Source of the DNA: Asterella californica
Taxonomy: Eukaryota > Streptophyta > Marchantiopsida > Marchantiales > Aytoniaceae
NCBI GenBank assembly: GCA_036924285.1
Contig: JAYKYS010000011.1
Location: 9,548,001 to 9,612,000 of the forward strand
Reading direction: 5' to 3'
Length of the DNA: 64,000 bases
The notes under the pieces are model-generated. The model was not told where the DNA came from, did not search any database, and was given only the letters and a program-made list of their open reading frames with translations. Shown one piece after another: positions 1-12,971 of the stretch (position 1 is its first letter; each line of letters opens with the position of its first letter). A program made the translations under genes and the position numbers.

Positions 1-1103
1 TATCCCTTGTCCATTCATTTCCAATGGGTTTTGGATCTGGTTGCCATGCCACCAGGAATTTGGGGCATGCGTCATTTAGTTTTGGCTCGGGAAGAGCTAT
101 CTAACTTTGTAGAAGGGAGGGCTCTACGCACCAAAGCTACTGAACCTGTCTGTCGATTCATACTAGAAGATATCGTTTCTAGATATGGAAGCGTGGGGAG
201 AATCCGTGCAGATAGAGGAGAGTTGAATGCAGATGAAGCACGTGAGTTCTTCAACAGGTATGGAATACGATTGAAGTTGACCACTTCGATGAACCCGGAA
301 GCGAATGGGAAAAGTGAACGAGGGCACCCACCAATCATCCAAGCATTGGTGAAAGCGTGCAAGGGGCGTCATGGGGACTGGCCTAGACTTCTTCCTTTTG
401 CGTTGTGGGCTGATAGAACTACTCATAGTACTGTCACTGGTTACATGCCTACAGAACTGATGACTGGTCAAAAACCTATCATGCCAGCGGAAGGAGACGT
501 TCCTACTTGGGTATGTCTACCTTGGGAGGATGGTTCTGATAGGGAAGGACTATTGACACTACGAATTCAGCAGCTTGAGCGACGTGAGGAGGACCTCGAA
601 GAAGCATTGGTCAAACTCAAGGAGGCGAGGTTGAAGAACAAGGAGCGATTCGACAAGACACATCGACTGCGGAAGAAGCCGATCCGAGAAGGTGACTGGG
701 TCATAGTATATGACAACAGTTTGGATAACCAACACAGCACTATCAAGAAGTTTGCACAGGAAACTGCTCCGGCAGCCTCTTTGGGTAGTTGGGCCCTTGA
801 CTCTCCTGTCGTTTCCTCGTGCGAGATAGACTTATTCTGGAGAGCTACGTGACAGAGGTGGAGGATGGTTTTTATCTGCTACAGTTGCGTCTCCGTGAGA
901 CAAGAGATAGTTTGACTCTTGAGGCACGTGAGACACACCTTCGATTCGATACCCTAGCTTCCGATGGATCTCACGATCTACAATCCTCTCTGACGGGACA
1001 CCACTTCCAGCAGGTTTTCCATGCGCTCTTACTGCACTCTTCCATCTCACGAGATACTAGAGCTCGACTCCGCTCTTATTCGGACAAGGGCGCAGGCTCT
1101 TGA
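1..1103 (+). pseudogene. Ty3/gypsy integrase relic (cut by left window edge)
   Basis: The frame is open from the window edge to about 850 and encodes the integrase core of a Ty3/gypsy LTR retrotransposon, the enzyme that inserts element DNA into the host genome. Counting from the TTG at position 7, the D,D,E triad is readable: Asp10 in VLDLVAM, Asp69 in IRADRGEL and Glu104 in NGKSERG. A charged helical stretch (about 187-220) and a small C-terminal beta-type region (REGDWVIVYD) follow, as in gypsy integrases. After about residue 250 the frame loses its expected continuation; a second frame at 819-1103 may carry part of it, so a frameshift is likely. Protease, reverse transcriptase and the 5' LTR would lie left of the window. 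I call it a relic because the C-terminus is broken. Confidence 0.85.
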
Positions 1104-1253
1104 CTCATAGCTCGACTTTGCATTAGAGCGTTCCGACTCGCACCGATGAGGTTCATCCTAGGCTTGGTCCAGCCTATTGCATCGGCACTGTCCACTTGCG
1201 AGTGAGAGGTCTCGCTCGACACCTCGGATCGACACTTTGCTCGTTGTCCTCAC

Positions 1254-1685
1254 GGTGGAGAGCGGATAGCCACCCATGATGTCATCAAGGATGTCACGTT
1301 CGTCTTAGCACGGGAGAGCGATTACATGACGTAGAGAGAGCGTTGGTATGTCTTTCAGACGGGACGATCAGTGAGAGCTGACCTATACATGATGAAGGAG
1401 GATCAGGTCTCAGTGGCAGATGTGGTTGTCACGGATCCGACACTGGACTCAGTAGCGACACAAGTGATCATCCATCCCCCAGGATGGGCTGCAGGCGTGG
1501 CGGCAGCAGTGAAGGTGACCAAGTATAGAGGTATGCAGGTGAGACATCGCTTCATCTCTTTAGCCTTGGAGATATACGGATCGACAGCTTCGAAGCTCGA
1601 CGTCTTCCTTCGAGATTGTGCTAGAGCCTACCATGAGAGGCGCCAAGGATATCACTTTTTCTTTCTTTTTGTACTATATTTTTAG
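1254..1685 (+). pseudogene. Degenerate nuclease-like ORF of a transposable element
   Basis: One frame reads from about 1254 to 1685 with a single internal TAG at 1332-1334. Visible landmarks, in order, are HFARCPHGGER and HDVIKDV (upstream of the stop), RERWYVF, RADLYM, ADVVVTDPT, KVTKY, and a block ending FISLALEIYG followed by DVFLRDCARA. This order (possible Cys/His element, R-x-D, hydrophobic strand with D, K-x-x-K-Y, late acidic residue) resembles the restriction-like PD-(D/E)XK endonuclease tails of some non-LTR retrotransposons. I recognise the ORF type from plant repeat-encoded proteins but cannot name the family. It lies in the same orientation just downstream of the gypsy integrase relic, either as an accessory ORF of that element or as a separate insertion. 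Confidence 0.4.
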
Positions 1686-1788
1686 ACAGAGAGTTTCTAT
1701 TGCTCTTCAAAGAGCTTTAGCAGGAGCAACCCATCGGAGAGCAATTGCAGTAGACGATGCTACTTCATGTGCACCTGTTGTTTGTAAG

Positions 1789-2114
1789 ACCACTTACTTA
1801 TCTGTTTTTGATATTATAGGGACCGTAGACGATCTTAGAGCTACTGATAGCGGGGTTTAGCCCCGATGTTCTTCTCTTCGGGGTGTTAGTTGCTTAACCC
1901 TTCGAGTCCTTCTTTCTCGTGTAAGGCTTGATGGGGTCTTTCCATCTGTTGGCTATTCATTGCGTCGCGTGTTTTCTCTGTTGGAGGACTTCCACCATAG
2001 ACCGTGCCCTTGCTGCCGAGTGTGTGCGACAGCAAAGCCGACAATCACATGTGGTTGCACTTTTATAGCGCCATCGCGAGAGACAAGACTAGAGGGTCCG
2101 TAACACAATCCGGT
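1789..2114 (+). repeat. Detached copy of block A of the 501-bp array
   Basis: These 326 bp match block A of the array further right (4328-4653 and 4829-5154) almost base for base; the one difference I found is T in this copy and C in the 4328 copy, within the TTTTAYAGCG stretch. The flanks differ: it is preceded by the nuclease-like ORF and its downstream leader, and followed by unrelated sequence. The block contains short GC hairpins such as CGGGGTTTAGCCCCG. Near-identity across 2.2 kb indicates recent duplication, possibly as part of an LTR. Confidence 0.85.
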
Positions 2115-4148
2115 GTCCTGTTGTGGGACCAGTTAGTATGTAAATTACGCGTATAAGTGCGTTTTGCACATAATTGTAGAAGTTGTGGTGTAATGGGATC
2201 TAAAACATTGCTCTTATGAGCTTAGAATGCACTATTATCTGCTGGGGGTCTCCATGGGGCAGAAAAGGACAAGGTTGAGTCCTTTAGCTTCCCATTGGTC
2301 CACCCAAAAGTGAAGATAACTTGTCTTCTACCTAAGTGTGCGCTCTGGGAGGTTCGGGGCACTTTGACGAGGGATTTTGAAGGCATCAGAGGGCATGCGC
2401 GGAGAGCTCTCGACGGGAGGAGCAATCTGACCACAAATTTCACTCGATTTGGAGGTCCAGGGCATACGTTATGGCGATTTGAAGTTCATAGAGTGATGAG
2501 AGTACAAGAGTTTCTCTTCCGATTGTAAGATTAAGGGGTTTGAGTGATTGAACCGTCAGATTGAGACAAGATTTCATGGGCTTGTAGTCTGTCAGCTGCT
2601 GAAGCTCTGACCACAAATTTCACCACCGGATGTTGTGCGGATTGAGCGCAATGGCGATTTGAAGGCGACGGGGTGCAGAAAGCTGTCAATCTGAAGCAAC
2701 GAGTTTGCAGATTTATGGAGAACGATCAGAACGGTCAAATCGGCTCAAATTTCCTGTGTAGTGAGTTTACCTTCTGAATTGATAGCACAGGAAGTTGGAG
2801 TGGAAGTGGACGGTTCATTTAGTCGAAGAAGCTTCTGTCCTGAATCTGAGATTGAAAGTGCGTGTTAGTTTCTATGGATTTGTGTTAATTGTGGGAGGAG
2901 ATCTAGCCGTCAGATCTTCCTGAAATTTGACCTGCAAGTAGAGATTTTAGTATCCTACCTACGTGGCAAGTTTGAGAGGAGACTGAGCTGTAGATCTGTA
3001 CCTATCATGTGTGAAAGTTCGCTGGTTTTTCTGCCGAGTTGTATCGGCAACGATATCTACTCTAGGTCTCGAGTTGTTAGCGACAGCTGGCTGAAAAGTA
3101 TCCAGTGCGACATTTGTATTGCTTTGGGGAGTATTCTAAGTAGATATGACTTTAGCGACCTACGTTGTATCCACGTCATGTGGTTGTTAGGTTCGCACTC
3201 AACGTGGCAAAGTGCGATCCTTGACCTGTAGAGTCGACTACCTGTCTAGCCTAGTCTCTGGTTTTTGGGACACGTTACGGTGCATGCATTGGAACCTTTC
3301 ACCCAGAAGACCCACACGTGGATGAGTATGACGGCACCAAACATGCGATGTGCATGTGTGCCACCTCATCGGTCCGTGAGGCTTGGGTTGCTTGGTTAGG
3401 GAGCTTGCACCTATCCTTGTTTTGTGTTCGAAACTTTTAAGCAAAGGGGAGTGACCTGTGTGGGGGCATTCGACCTGGGGAAAAATCCAAGAGATTGTTC
3501 GTGTGGAGATCGTGGTGATCCTATGAGATTGAATCAGAGTTTTATGGATCGAGATACCTTTGTAGTTGGAGTGCACATGTTGTGAGAGATGGACGAAGGA
3601 CTCTACTTACCGCCCAGATTCCCTTTTCGAAACCCTTTCTCGATTAAACTGATGTATATGGAACGAGTCCACTTTCAACAGTTTCTGATAGGATCCTTCG
3701 GGCATAACTTTATCGCGCAAGTTATGCTCTCGCCTGTCCCTGTGATCTTACCTGTTGTCACTTACGGCCAAGAATGGGATCTCACCGTCTTTATCCTCAT
3801 CTAACGAAGGATGGATCTAAATCAGCTCCCTCCTGTAAACTTTAACACCCAGTGCGAGATAAGACACATCTGTCGACCCAAAGCCATGTACGAAGCCCTA
3901 GTAGTGAGAAACTTCGGAGAGGAATACTACCGAGAGATCATGTCATCACATATCCCGTTTGTCGTGCCCATGATCATCCAACGTTTTCGTGTAGTTATCT
4001 TGACCCTTTACTGAGAGAAAGAAAGTGCTTAGTTATCGAGGAAGTTAGAGAGAAATCTACAGGAAACTTGTCGCTCTGCTGTGCATTGATCGCTAGCCAC
4101 AGCCAGAAGGTACGCCCTTGCTCAAAGGAAAGGCTCTCGCTACGACAC
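2115..4148 (+). other. Unassigned stretch between repeat copies, probably element-derived
   Basis: No recognisable gene. A diverged internal duplication is visible: a segment with TCTGACCACAAATTTCAC followed by ATGGCGATTTGAAG occurs near 2425-2485 and again near 2607-2665. Two adjacent short ORFs at 3589-3804 (71 aa) and 3811-4014 (67 aa) share a loose pattern (FG near the middle, then an M..S..P...P segment), but the similarity is weak and I cannot assign a function. Because it is flanked on both sides by copies of block A, the stretch may be the leader or long terminal repeat of the gypsy-type element. Confidence 0.4.
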
Positions 4149-5331
4149 CGGTTGCGATGTAAAAGACTAAAGACAAAATAAAACGGTTACATATGCATTG
4201 TCTTTTAGTTGTATTTCTCCTCTTAATAACATAATATTAACTCTTTTAACAAACTCGTTGCATAGACCGTGGAATAAGAGTATTTAAGGAATACTTGTAA
4301 TTATCTTATAGAAAATAATTCGATTATACCACTTACTTATCTGTTTTTGATATTATAGGGACCGTAGACGATCTTAGAGCTACTGATAGCGGGGTTTAGC
4401 CCCGATGTTCTTCTCTTCGGGGTGTTAGTTGCTTAACCCTTCGAGTCCTTCTTTCTCGTGTAAGGCTTGATGGGGTCTTTCCATCTGTTGGCTATTCATT
4501 GCGTCGCGTGTTTTCTCTGTTGGAGGACTTCCACCATAGACCGTGCCCTTGCTGCCGAGTGTGTGCGACAGCAAAGCCGACAATCACATGTGGTTGCACT
4601 TTTACAGCGCCATCGCGAGAGACAAGACTAGAGGGTCCGTAACACAATCCGGTTGCGATGTAAAAGACTAAAGACAAAATAAAACGGTTACATATGCATT
4701 GTCTTTTAGTTGTATTTCTCCTCTTAATAACATAATATTAACTCTTTTAACAAACTCGTTGCATAGACCGTGGAATAAGAGTATTTAAGGAATACTTGTA
4801 ATTATCTTATAGAAAATAATTCGATTATACCACTTACTTATCTGTTTTTGATATTATAGGGACCGTAGACGATCTTAGAGCTACTGATAGCGGGGTTTAG
4901 CCCCGATGTTCTTCTCTTCGGGGTGTTAGTTGCTTAACCCTTCGAGTCCTTCTTTCTCGTGTAAGGCTTGATGGGGTCTTTCCATCTGTTGGCTATTCAT
5001 TGCGTCGCGTGTTTTCTCTGTTGGAGGACTTCCACCATAGACCGTGCCCTTGCTGCCGAGTGTGTGCGACAGCAAAGCCGACAATCACATGTGGTTGCAC
5101 TTTTATAGCGCCATCGCGAGAGACAAGACTAGAGGGTCCGTAACACAATCCGGTTGCGATGTAAAAGACTAAAGACAAAATAAAACGGTTACATATGCAT
5201 TGTCTTTTAGTTGTATTTCTCCTCTTAATAACATAATATTAACTCTTTTAACAAACTCGTTGCATAGACCGTGGAATAAGAGTATTTAAGGAATACTTGT
5301 AATTATCTTATAGAAAATAATTCGATTATAC
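4149..5331 (+). repeat. 501-bp tandem array (B-A-B-A-B)
   Basis: Block B (about 175 bp, beginning TGCGATGTAAAAGAC) and block A (326 bp, beginning ACCACTTACTTATC) alternate with an exact 501-bp period. B starts near 4152, 4653 and 5154; A starts at 4328 and 4829. The copies are nearly identical, so the array is young. Small minus-strand ORFs inside it are by-products of the repeat. The array could come from unequal recombination between element ends or from circular intermediates; neither LTR borders nor target duplications are clear. Confidence 0.9.
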
Positions 5332-7743
5332 TGTAGAGATAAAACTCAAGTAAGGACTGAACCTGTTGAGGCGCAAACCGGATCGGCTTTCTGCCAGGTG
5401 GCAAGAGATACGGAGACGAATCACAGTAGACGCCATGGTATTGTCACCCTCCACGTAGTACCGATTCCACTAGAACTTTCAGTGAACAGAAAAGACTTCG
5501 TCAAGCTGGAATGAAATGAAGATAATAATGCTGTTGCTTTAGGTTTCACTCCGGGCGACTGAAGATATCTTCATATGCATTCCAAGTTCAAACTTCTCTC
5601 TGAGTCTTATGTGCTTGTTTGTTTGCTTATTTATTCACCTCTTCCATTTATAAGCTTAATTTACCTAGTTCATTACCTAATCTGTCTGAACTAATGGTCG
5701 ATAACCAACCGAACTTATACGGTTGGACGTGTTGCTATGCACTTAACTTATGGGTTTTCACTTCACGTTTTGGTAGTTCCTTGTATGGCTAACATTTAAA
5801 TATAAATTTGATTCTCAAAAGAACTTGATATACGATTTATATATAACAGTTACAGTTTTTTTGATAACAGATACTGAGCAAAAATTTCTCCAAAGGTGAT
5901 TGAGCATGCTTATTCTCAGTGGAGAGGAAGAGGTAAAGAACAAATGAGAGAGACGATTCAAACTCCACCAAGTTCATGAGTTTCACGTCAGAGCGACTGT
6001 CTATTTAAATTTCGTATAAAAGGGAATTTATCAGTGGTATGATATGTCTCTACGTTGATGTTTAGAAATATGCAAGGAATTTAATCTGTCCGGTTATGAA
6101 TAGTACATCGTTTTTATATTATTAACAATGTCATATGGAAGTATATACAGAGTGTGAGTTATAATATATAGCCGGAATGTTCTATTTCAAACTATTTTGT
6201 GAACACGCAAGTAATTTAAAAACAAATAATAAAACTGTAAGGGGTGTGTAGAGATGCAAGGGGGAAGCAGCGAAAAAAACATAGTTGCGAACAAATGAAA
6301 TGAAAAACTGATTAAATTGATCATTTTAATTTATGATCAAATTCGTTTGTGAGGATAAATTAAAGACCATGTACTGTATTTACTTACTCCATTTTCAAAT
6401 GGAGCCTGGTGAATATACCATCACTCTTTTAAGTTACTCTTATGGTATCAACGTTATTACTCACTTGGTAGGTTCATTGTTGATTGTATGCATTTCCATA
6501 GCTAGCCTTTGAGTTTGTAAAAAGGTAAAAACTAAAAACTAACAAAGAAAATAGAAATAAATTTGCACATACAGATTACCCTCGAATGAAATTTACATTT
6601 TACTTCTAGTTCTAGTGAAAAAAAAACATGCAAGATGAACTTCTGGGAAGTTTTGCTCGCATGCTGTTATCAGAAAAAGATATAAATGTTATAAAATTTT
6701 TTTGTACCAAGCTGACAAGAATTAATTAATTTATCGTTTAATCTAAATCTAAATGATACTGGAACTAGAGATGTAAGAAGATCCAGATGTAATCTACAAA
6801 GAAGACGTGAAAAGATTCACTTCTTAAACTAAATATCCAACTCTATCACTCTTGATCTCGCCCACCAGAATGTGAGTCATCCCAGTGGTGAGCTTGAGTA
6901 AAGCAGCTTCCACTCTCATTTGTACTAGAACTGCTTTCTTGTAATGAGTATCAGCTTTGACAACATACGGAGCAAACATAGTCATTACTTCGAGAACCAA
7001 AATCTTGGGCATCCTCAGAGTTCGGATCCATCGATCCTCGTCGTAACTTTTCAAACAATAATCAAACCAGATTAAAGATCGTGGCTCTACCCATCAGGTA
7101 TTGTGTTTGATTTTCTGAAGATGACCCACAACTAGTTGATGCGTAGCAAACACAACTCATGTTAGAGACTCTCGCACGTCATCTAGATCTTGCACATCAG
7201 ACGAATCTCCTTCCACAAGCTCTTCGCTTGCGACCCACTCAATTACAATGTTTGTAACCAACACTACCGCCGTGGTAACCATTGTCAGTATATATCTGTG
7301 TCACCACCGAAAGAATTTGTTCTTCTGAAGACAATTCCGAAAAATGTTGCAGTATTGAAAACAATTATACAGTCTTTAACTAACATGTTCATGTTAAGTA
7401 AGATATTCACAGATAGAACATCCACCATCAGACCTTATGCATAGAACTGAAAATGTCTCAGAAAAAACAGTACATATTAATTGTAAGCTGTCCATACAAA
7501 CATCTAATAAGGAGACTTCCGTCTCAGTCCAAGCATATGAGTTCAGTTTCCTGCAGCAAACTGATATGATGAAAACCAGATTAAAAGATTTAATAAAGCA
7601 TTGAACTTGGAATAGAACTCCTAATATCAACTTCTTAGCAGATAATGAAAATAGTAGCTCCAGTGTCATGAGCTTTAGACTTATGAAAATCCTCCCAGAG
7701 CTACTATCGAGCCACTACAAAACTGTCAGTTGTCATCCACTAT
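5332..7743. other. Gene-poor AT-rich stretch
   Basis: No gene, RNA or repeat I can support. The sequence is AT-rich with scattered homopolymer runs, and the short ORFs have no recognisable domains. Confidence 0.6.
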
Positions 7744-8291
7744 CTAGTTCGTTCTCTGATAGTTAAGGGCATTGTCAATGTACGCTAGTGCCCCAGCCAT
7801 CTTGTCCAAGACACTTACTAGCTGGCCTGAGTGAATGTTAGCCCCTTCCTGCTTGATCTTCTCTACAACAAGTTTCAGAGATTCTATCTTTTTGTATAGA
7901 TTCAAATTTTCTCTATCCATCTCGAGTGTCTGTTTCTCCATCTCAACTATATCAGTAGAGAAATTAGTGAGAGTATGATTCAACACAGAAGCGGGCCGAC
8001 TCACATCATGCTTCTTTTTGCCTGAGTTACGACGACTGGTCTCCTCAGCATCTGTCGAATTTGAATGACGGATACTCGATTCCTGCTGAGCAGAAGACTG
8101 AGCCACAGAAGGCTGAACAGCATATTGAGCATTAGTGTCTGCACCTGCATCACCATGACTCGGGGTGAGCGATTCTGCCATGCATGACGGGTGGTGTCAA
8201 GGCGAATATCATAACAACAGTCAATGAGAGGATAGTGGTGCATTGTATAAGTGAGGGGAAGTTTCTTCTCCTCACGTTCCTGGCGTGACAA
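7744..8291 (-). pseudogene. Coiled-coil protein fragment, possibly Harbinger-associated
   Basis: A 145-residue minus-strand frame (8181 down to 7744) starts with a polar Ser/Gln-rich segment, then a basic patch (RRNSGKKKHD), then a heptad-like helix running from about residue 75 to 115 (EMEKQTLEMDREN and onward), and ends normally. A second frame just upstream (about 8291-8180) also looks coding and would join by a one-base shift, so the gene is broken or spliced. The layout (short conserved stretch, Ser-rich linker, C-terminal helix rich in E, M and K) resembles the C-terminal half of the Myb/SANT-like proteins that accompany PIF/Harbinger transposases in plants. No DNA-binding domain is visible here. 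It could equally be an unrelated host gene fragment. Confidence 0.3.
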
Positions 8292-11200
8292 GGACGCATA
8301 AGGAGCATTTCTAAAAGACTTTGGTTACAGCAGGTTCGGTACATCAAAATGTCACATCCTCTTAAGAAGTGCATGTTAACTGTATGTATTTACACGAAAA
8401 GTTCACTCTAAAATGTCCTTCAGCAGATTATCAGTCTAGATTATCTCTTATTTGTCTCAGTGCAATGTCTTTACATAGCGGTAAATCTGTTGTTGTCAAG
8501 AAGTGTACGGTCAAGTAACACAAAGTTAAGAGGGGTGAAGTCAAGTTCGACAGACATATTAAGGGTGCGGTGAAATAAATCTATTGTGGATTTCCATTCA
8601 TTGCAAGGGGAAATCTTATGTTCTCGGGATTAACAAGGTCTTATAATTTATAAATCTTTGTAGGGTTGGTATAAACTCTGTATATTTACTACATATAAAC
8701 TACAAACTTTAAGATTGATAATTTCGTGTAGAGAATGAAGAATCCTCTACTCTTTTCCATGTTTTCTGTTTCATAAAGTAGACGTGAGACTATCAGTTCC
8801 ATGGTAACAAGTTTCTACTCACGTAAAAGTCAATCAAGTTCTCTTGTTTTGTTTGTTAAGCCTCACCTATATTTATAAATTTTAACTATCGACTCACTTA
8901 ACCTATCCTAGAAAAGGTTCATAGGTTATTATATATGCACATTCTCAAGCATATTAACCTAATATGCTCCCGACGTTGGAAGCTAGAAATTTATGAAGAA
9001 AAGATGGGTAAAGTTGAAGAGGGAAAAGAAAAGAGCCCTCGGAGCTGATTAAGTTAGAAGAAATGAGGGAAGAGAAGAAATAGTACTCGGTTGGTAGGCA
9101 TGTGACATGAAATGAATAATATCTTAATATGCAAAACACGACTGGTGGAGGCGGTTGTCACAAAATTCTGCTGCTGCATTATCATTTCTCTTCCTTTCAT
9201 GATCAACAGTTCATTCAATTCAATTCAATTCAGGAAACAGTTAGGATTGAATTTGAATATGAATTAAAAGTGGTGGATTAAAAGAAGGACTGGAGTATTG
9301 GAGATGTGAGATCAGGTGAAGAATACTTTCGTATGTGTTTCATATTATATTTCTCAATTACCAAGGAAATGCTTTCAAAGAAAGGAGAGAACAAAAGAGA
9401 GAAAAGAAAAGAGCCTACATGTATGTATGCGTCAACAAATAGATCCGTACGTTTTTCTTCTTCTCCTTTCCACCGCAGCTGCAGTGTAAGGGGGGTACGT
9501 GTATATAACGTCTGCACTTATTTTGCTCGTTCCGATGTTCTTCTGTAGAGCACTTTCCCATGAGAAACTGTTACAGCATTACTAAGTAACGGTTTTCCTC
9601 TACGTTCTTTCTTTCTTTCTTTTACGGTATGTTTCTGCACATATATAGATATCTGATTGAATAGACGTCATCGAGCTATGCACTGGATGTATAGTTTATC
9701 ATAACTGCACGTGTCACCAGTTACTCTTGTCCCCTACGTGCTGAGTTCGTCGTCTTATCATATTTGTTTTATTGTCAAACAATTTCATTCAGGATTACAT
9801 CGGCTTTGTTTGAACTTATTTTGATCTTTCCATCTTTTCTGTCGAAGATAATCTAGACTAAGTATGCAATATATGAGCATTATAATCTCAAACTGTCATT
9901 GGTGATTCATGATCAGGTTACGTATTTCCGTCAGACTTTTATCCGTCTACTCTTTTCCGGCAATGCTGCTTCTGCCTGTTCCGTTCCTTAATACGAGTTC
10001 CGGAGTTTTGGCTTTGCGTAAACCATCTAAGGATCAGAGTTTATATATAATTTTTAACTCGTGTAATAAATCAATTTAAACTCGTTGTAATGACATCGTG
10101 AGTTTTATTTCCTCTTTAAATAAAACCTAATTATCAAACTGGAACTCACAACTCCGTCGTATGCTTTACTAAATACCTTTATGACAAAAGTTATTTATGT
10201 CCTTTAACAGAAACATATTTGTAAGCATCATATAGTAATTCGAACATTTAGAATACTCAAAATTATACTTTTATATTTTCATACTACAAGTTTTGATTAC
10301 GTACGAGGATGAATTCTATACTATGAGTCATGAATGAGTCTAAATGTATCTTAATATACTAAATTCAATAAGTTCTTGACCATTTAATGTATAAAACTTA
10401 CTTTTGAACTTGTTTACTAAATATATCAGATTTATATCTAAACTTTGTGATGTAATATAAATTTATCATAATTTATATGTTTATCATTATTAAACTACTT
10501 ATATAGTACCATAAAATTTTTTTGCAAATATTGCTACTATTATTGTATATGGAACTTATTTAAAATTCTAGGTCATAACAGTTAAAAAATTTAAGCATAC
10601 GAAGGTGATTTCTAGGAGATTTTATTCTGATCACTTACAAGATTTGTATGATAAAATGCTAAGTTCGTCTAGATTGATCTTTTCACATATTATTTTTCTC
10701 TATTCTAGACCTTTAGACATATAGTCTTCAATTTCTAGAAATAATCAGTAAATAACTTTAAATTGTGTTGTAAATAGACAATGTAATAATAATAATAATA
10801 TATATCAATGCTCTTAACAGTACTCTCCAGATTATAGTTTTAGTTAATGTTAAGATAACTTATATACTATTATACGCCTTTCTTTTATAACCATCAAGAG
10901 TTTTATTAAACCGCTCTACTAGAGGATGAGTAACTACTCCTAGCATTAACTGAAAATGCAGAATATCTTTTGTACTCCAGTTTCTTGCTCCGAAGCTTCA
11001 ATGATTTCACATATTAGTCTATCGTCCTTGGAGTAATTACGCAAGGATCCACTCTTCATATTTTAGGAGAAACATCAGTACTTCAAGGATGATCTTAATT
11101 TCATTCTTTTAATAAATTTTACATATCTTTCAGGAGAGGCTCTAGCTCCTGTGAACACGAGGACCCTACTGTAGTTCTTCTTTCACTTCTCAAACGTGGA

Positions 11201-12971
11201 ACTACGTAAAGTTTAATAACTGTGTCTGTTAAAAATCTTATAGTTTTAAGGTAAACCTGCTTATGGTAGTCAGTTAGAGCATCTCCACCGATACATTAGT
11301 AGTTTAAAGGCTTCCCTAACTAGTTAGAGAGCCTGTTAAAAGAGAACCTCTCCACAACTAATCGTTATCCAGTTCTGTAACTTAATACATTGAACTTCTC
11401 TAAAACTGACCATGCTTCTCTACCTTAGAGAGACGTGGTTTTGATGACTCATTAGTTTATTTTTTACTTACTTATTTTACTACTTTTTACTACTTATTTT
11501 ACTTTGAAAACTCATTAGTTTATTTTAATGATCTATTTAAGGAAATACTGCGGGAAAATCTTACCTTGTACTAAAAGCACTCACCACTATCATGGTAGAG
11601 CAAATGACATGATAGCACTTTTTGATTCACGCTCTCGTTGCTCTTCGTTTCGATTTTCTTTGTTCCACCTGAACAAAGTGCTGCATGGGGTTGTCAGATA
11701 TGACAGATTGGTAGCTGTGGTTTTGCTTGATACAATCTTTCGTAGAGTATAATTTCAATACTAATCCTTAATTTGAACCAGAAAATAATCAAAATCAAGA
11801 TAATTTTATATAACCCTAAGGTAAATTCAACGTATATACATAGAGACTGTATGCATATACTGAGTATGTACATGTCTATCGACTGCAGTATACCTTTGGG
11901 CTTGATTTAAATGGAACGTATATAAAGAGACGAAACTTTCTTTCATTTTTCTAGGTGTGCATTTTCACCTTCTCCCGGTTCAGATGGAGGAGTTATATGC
12001 ACACCCTTAATTTATTACCAAACATTTCTTTGAAATGATTAATTCATAATTAATATATATCAAGATAAATATTATTATTCTTTCATGAAATCTTTATAAT
12101 AGAAGATGAACCATCGTGTACACTTAATTTATAGGTTGTTGGTTTCGTGGCGGCCAAGTGTAACTAATTAACTATTTCAATTTCAATTTAGATATCAAAT
12201 TCGTTCCTATTCTTCTCGCTGCTTAGTTACTTACATGACATATGTTTTTCAGATAAAGCCAGTTTGTCAGTTACAGACTTGCGATAATTTCTCTCTTACC
12301 TCAAATCCACTTTGCCGATATTTCTCCCTCATACCCCACTTTTCCTCTTTCTTCCCTTCGCAGAAGTGTAAGATGCATACATATTCTGGAACATAATTAA
12401 AAAATTAAAACTAGAATGGTTATCATGGTCTCGCTTACCGTAGTAGTTTAAATTTCCAGTTCATGTAGTGATCTCTTCGGTTCACTTGGAAGTTGTCATA
12501 CTTAAACAAAACACAAACTAAGTGTCTTATTATATGTCTGATATCTTATCACACATGTACATGTCGTACCTTAAGCAATCTCTTCCTATCATTTCTACTA
12601 ATGATATTACATAAACTTTTCTGATGTGATGAATTTACTCGACCGTCAAATACAATAGCTTTAGTATAATTGGATGCATAATGTATACTATATTACAAAC
12701 CTTTCTAGAGCTCATGTGTCAAAATGCTGTGGAGAGGATTCACTCATTTATCTCCAGATGCATTTATATTTCAGTCGTTGGAATAATTTAGGTGCAATTG
12801 AAAAGGTACTACGTTTGGCGGTTGAGGAAGGTGGGGCTTCCCGTTGAAGTAGCCTTACAGTAGACTGTAGTGAATGTTTAATACACAAGTTTTCATTTGT
12901 GTATTGAATCTCTCATTTTCGTTATACATAGTGGTATACTCATGCAGTATATGTTATGTCCATTTTCTTCA
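8292..12971. other. Long AT-rich intergenic stretch
   Basis: I find no gene here. Short tracts are present: AATTC pentamers near 9210-9230, a CTTT run near 9606-9620, and AAT triplets near 10782-10800. A segment at about 8430-8575 is a diverged relative of 32640-32790 (shared GAGTGAAGTCAAGT-type core), suggesting an old dispersed element. Confidence 0.55.

Noticed and set aside
4492..4677. 61-residue minus ORF, repeated at 4993-5178
   Set aside because: Lies wholly in the 501-bp tandem array; its duplication simply reflects the repeat and the peptide has no domain.
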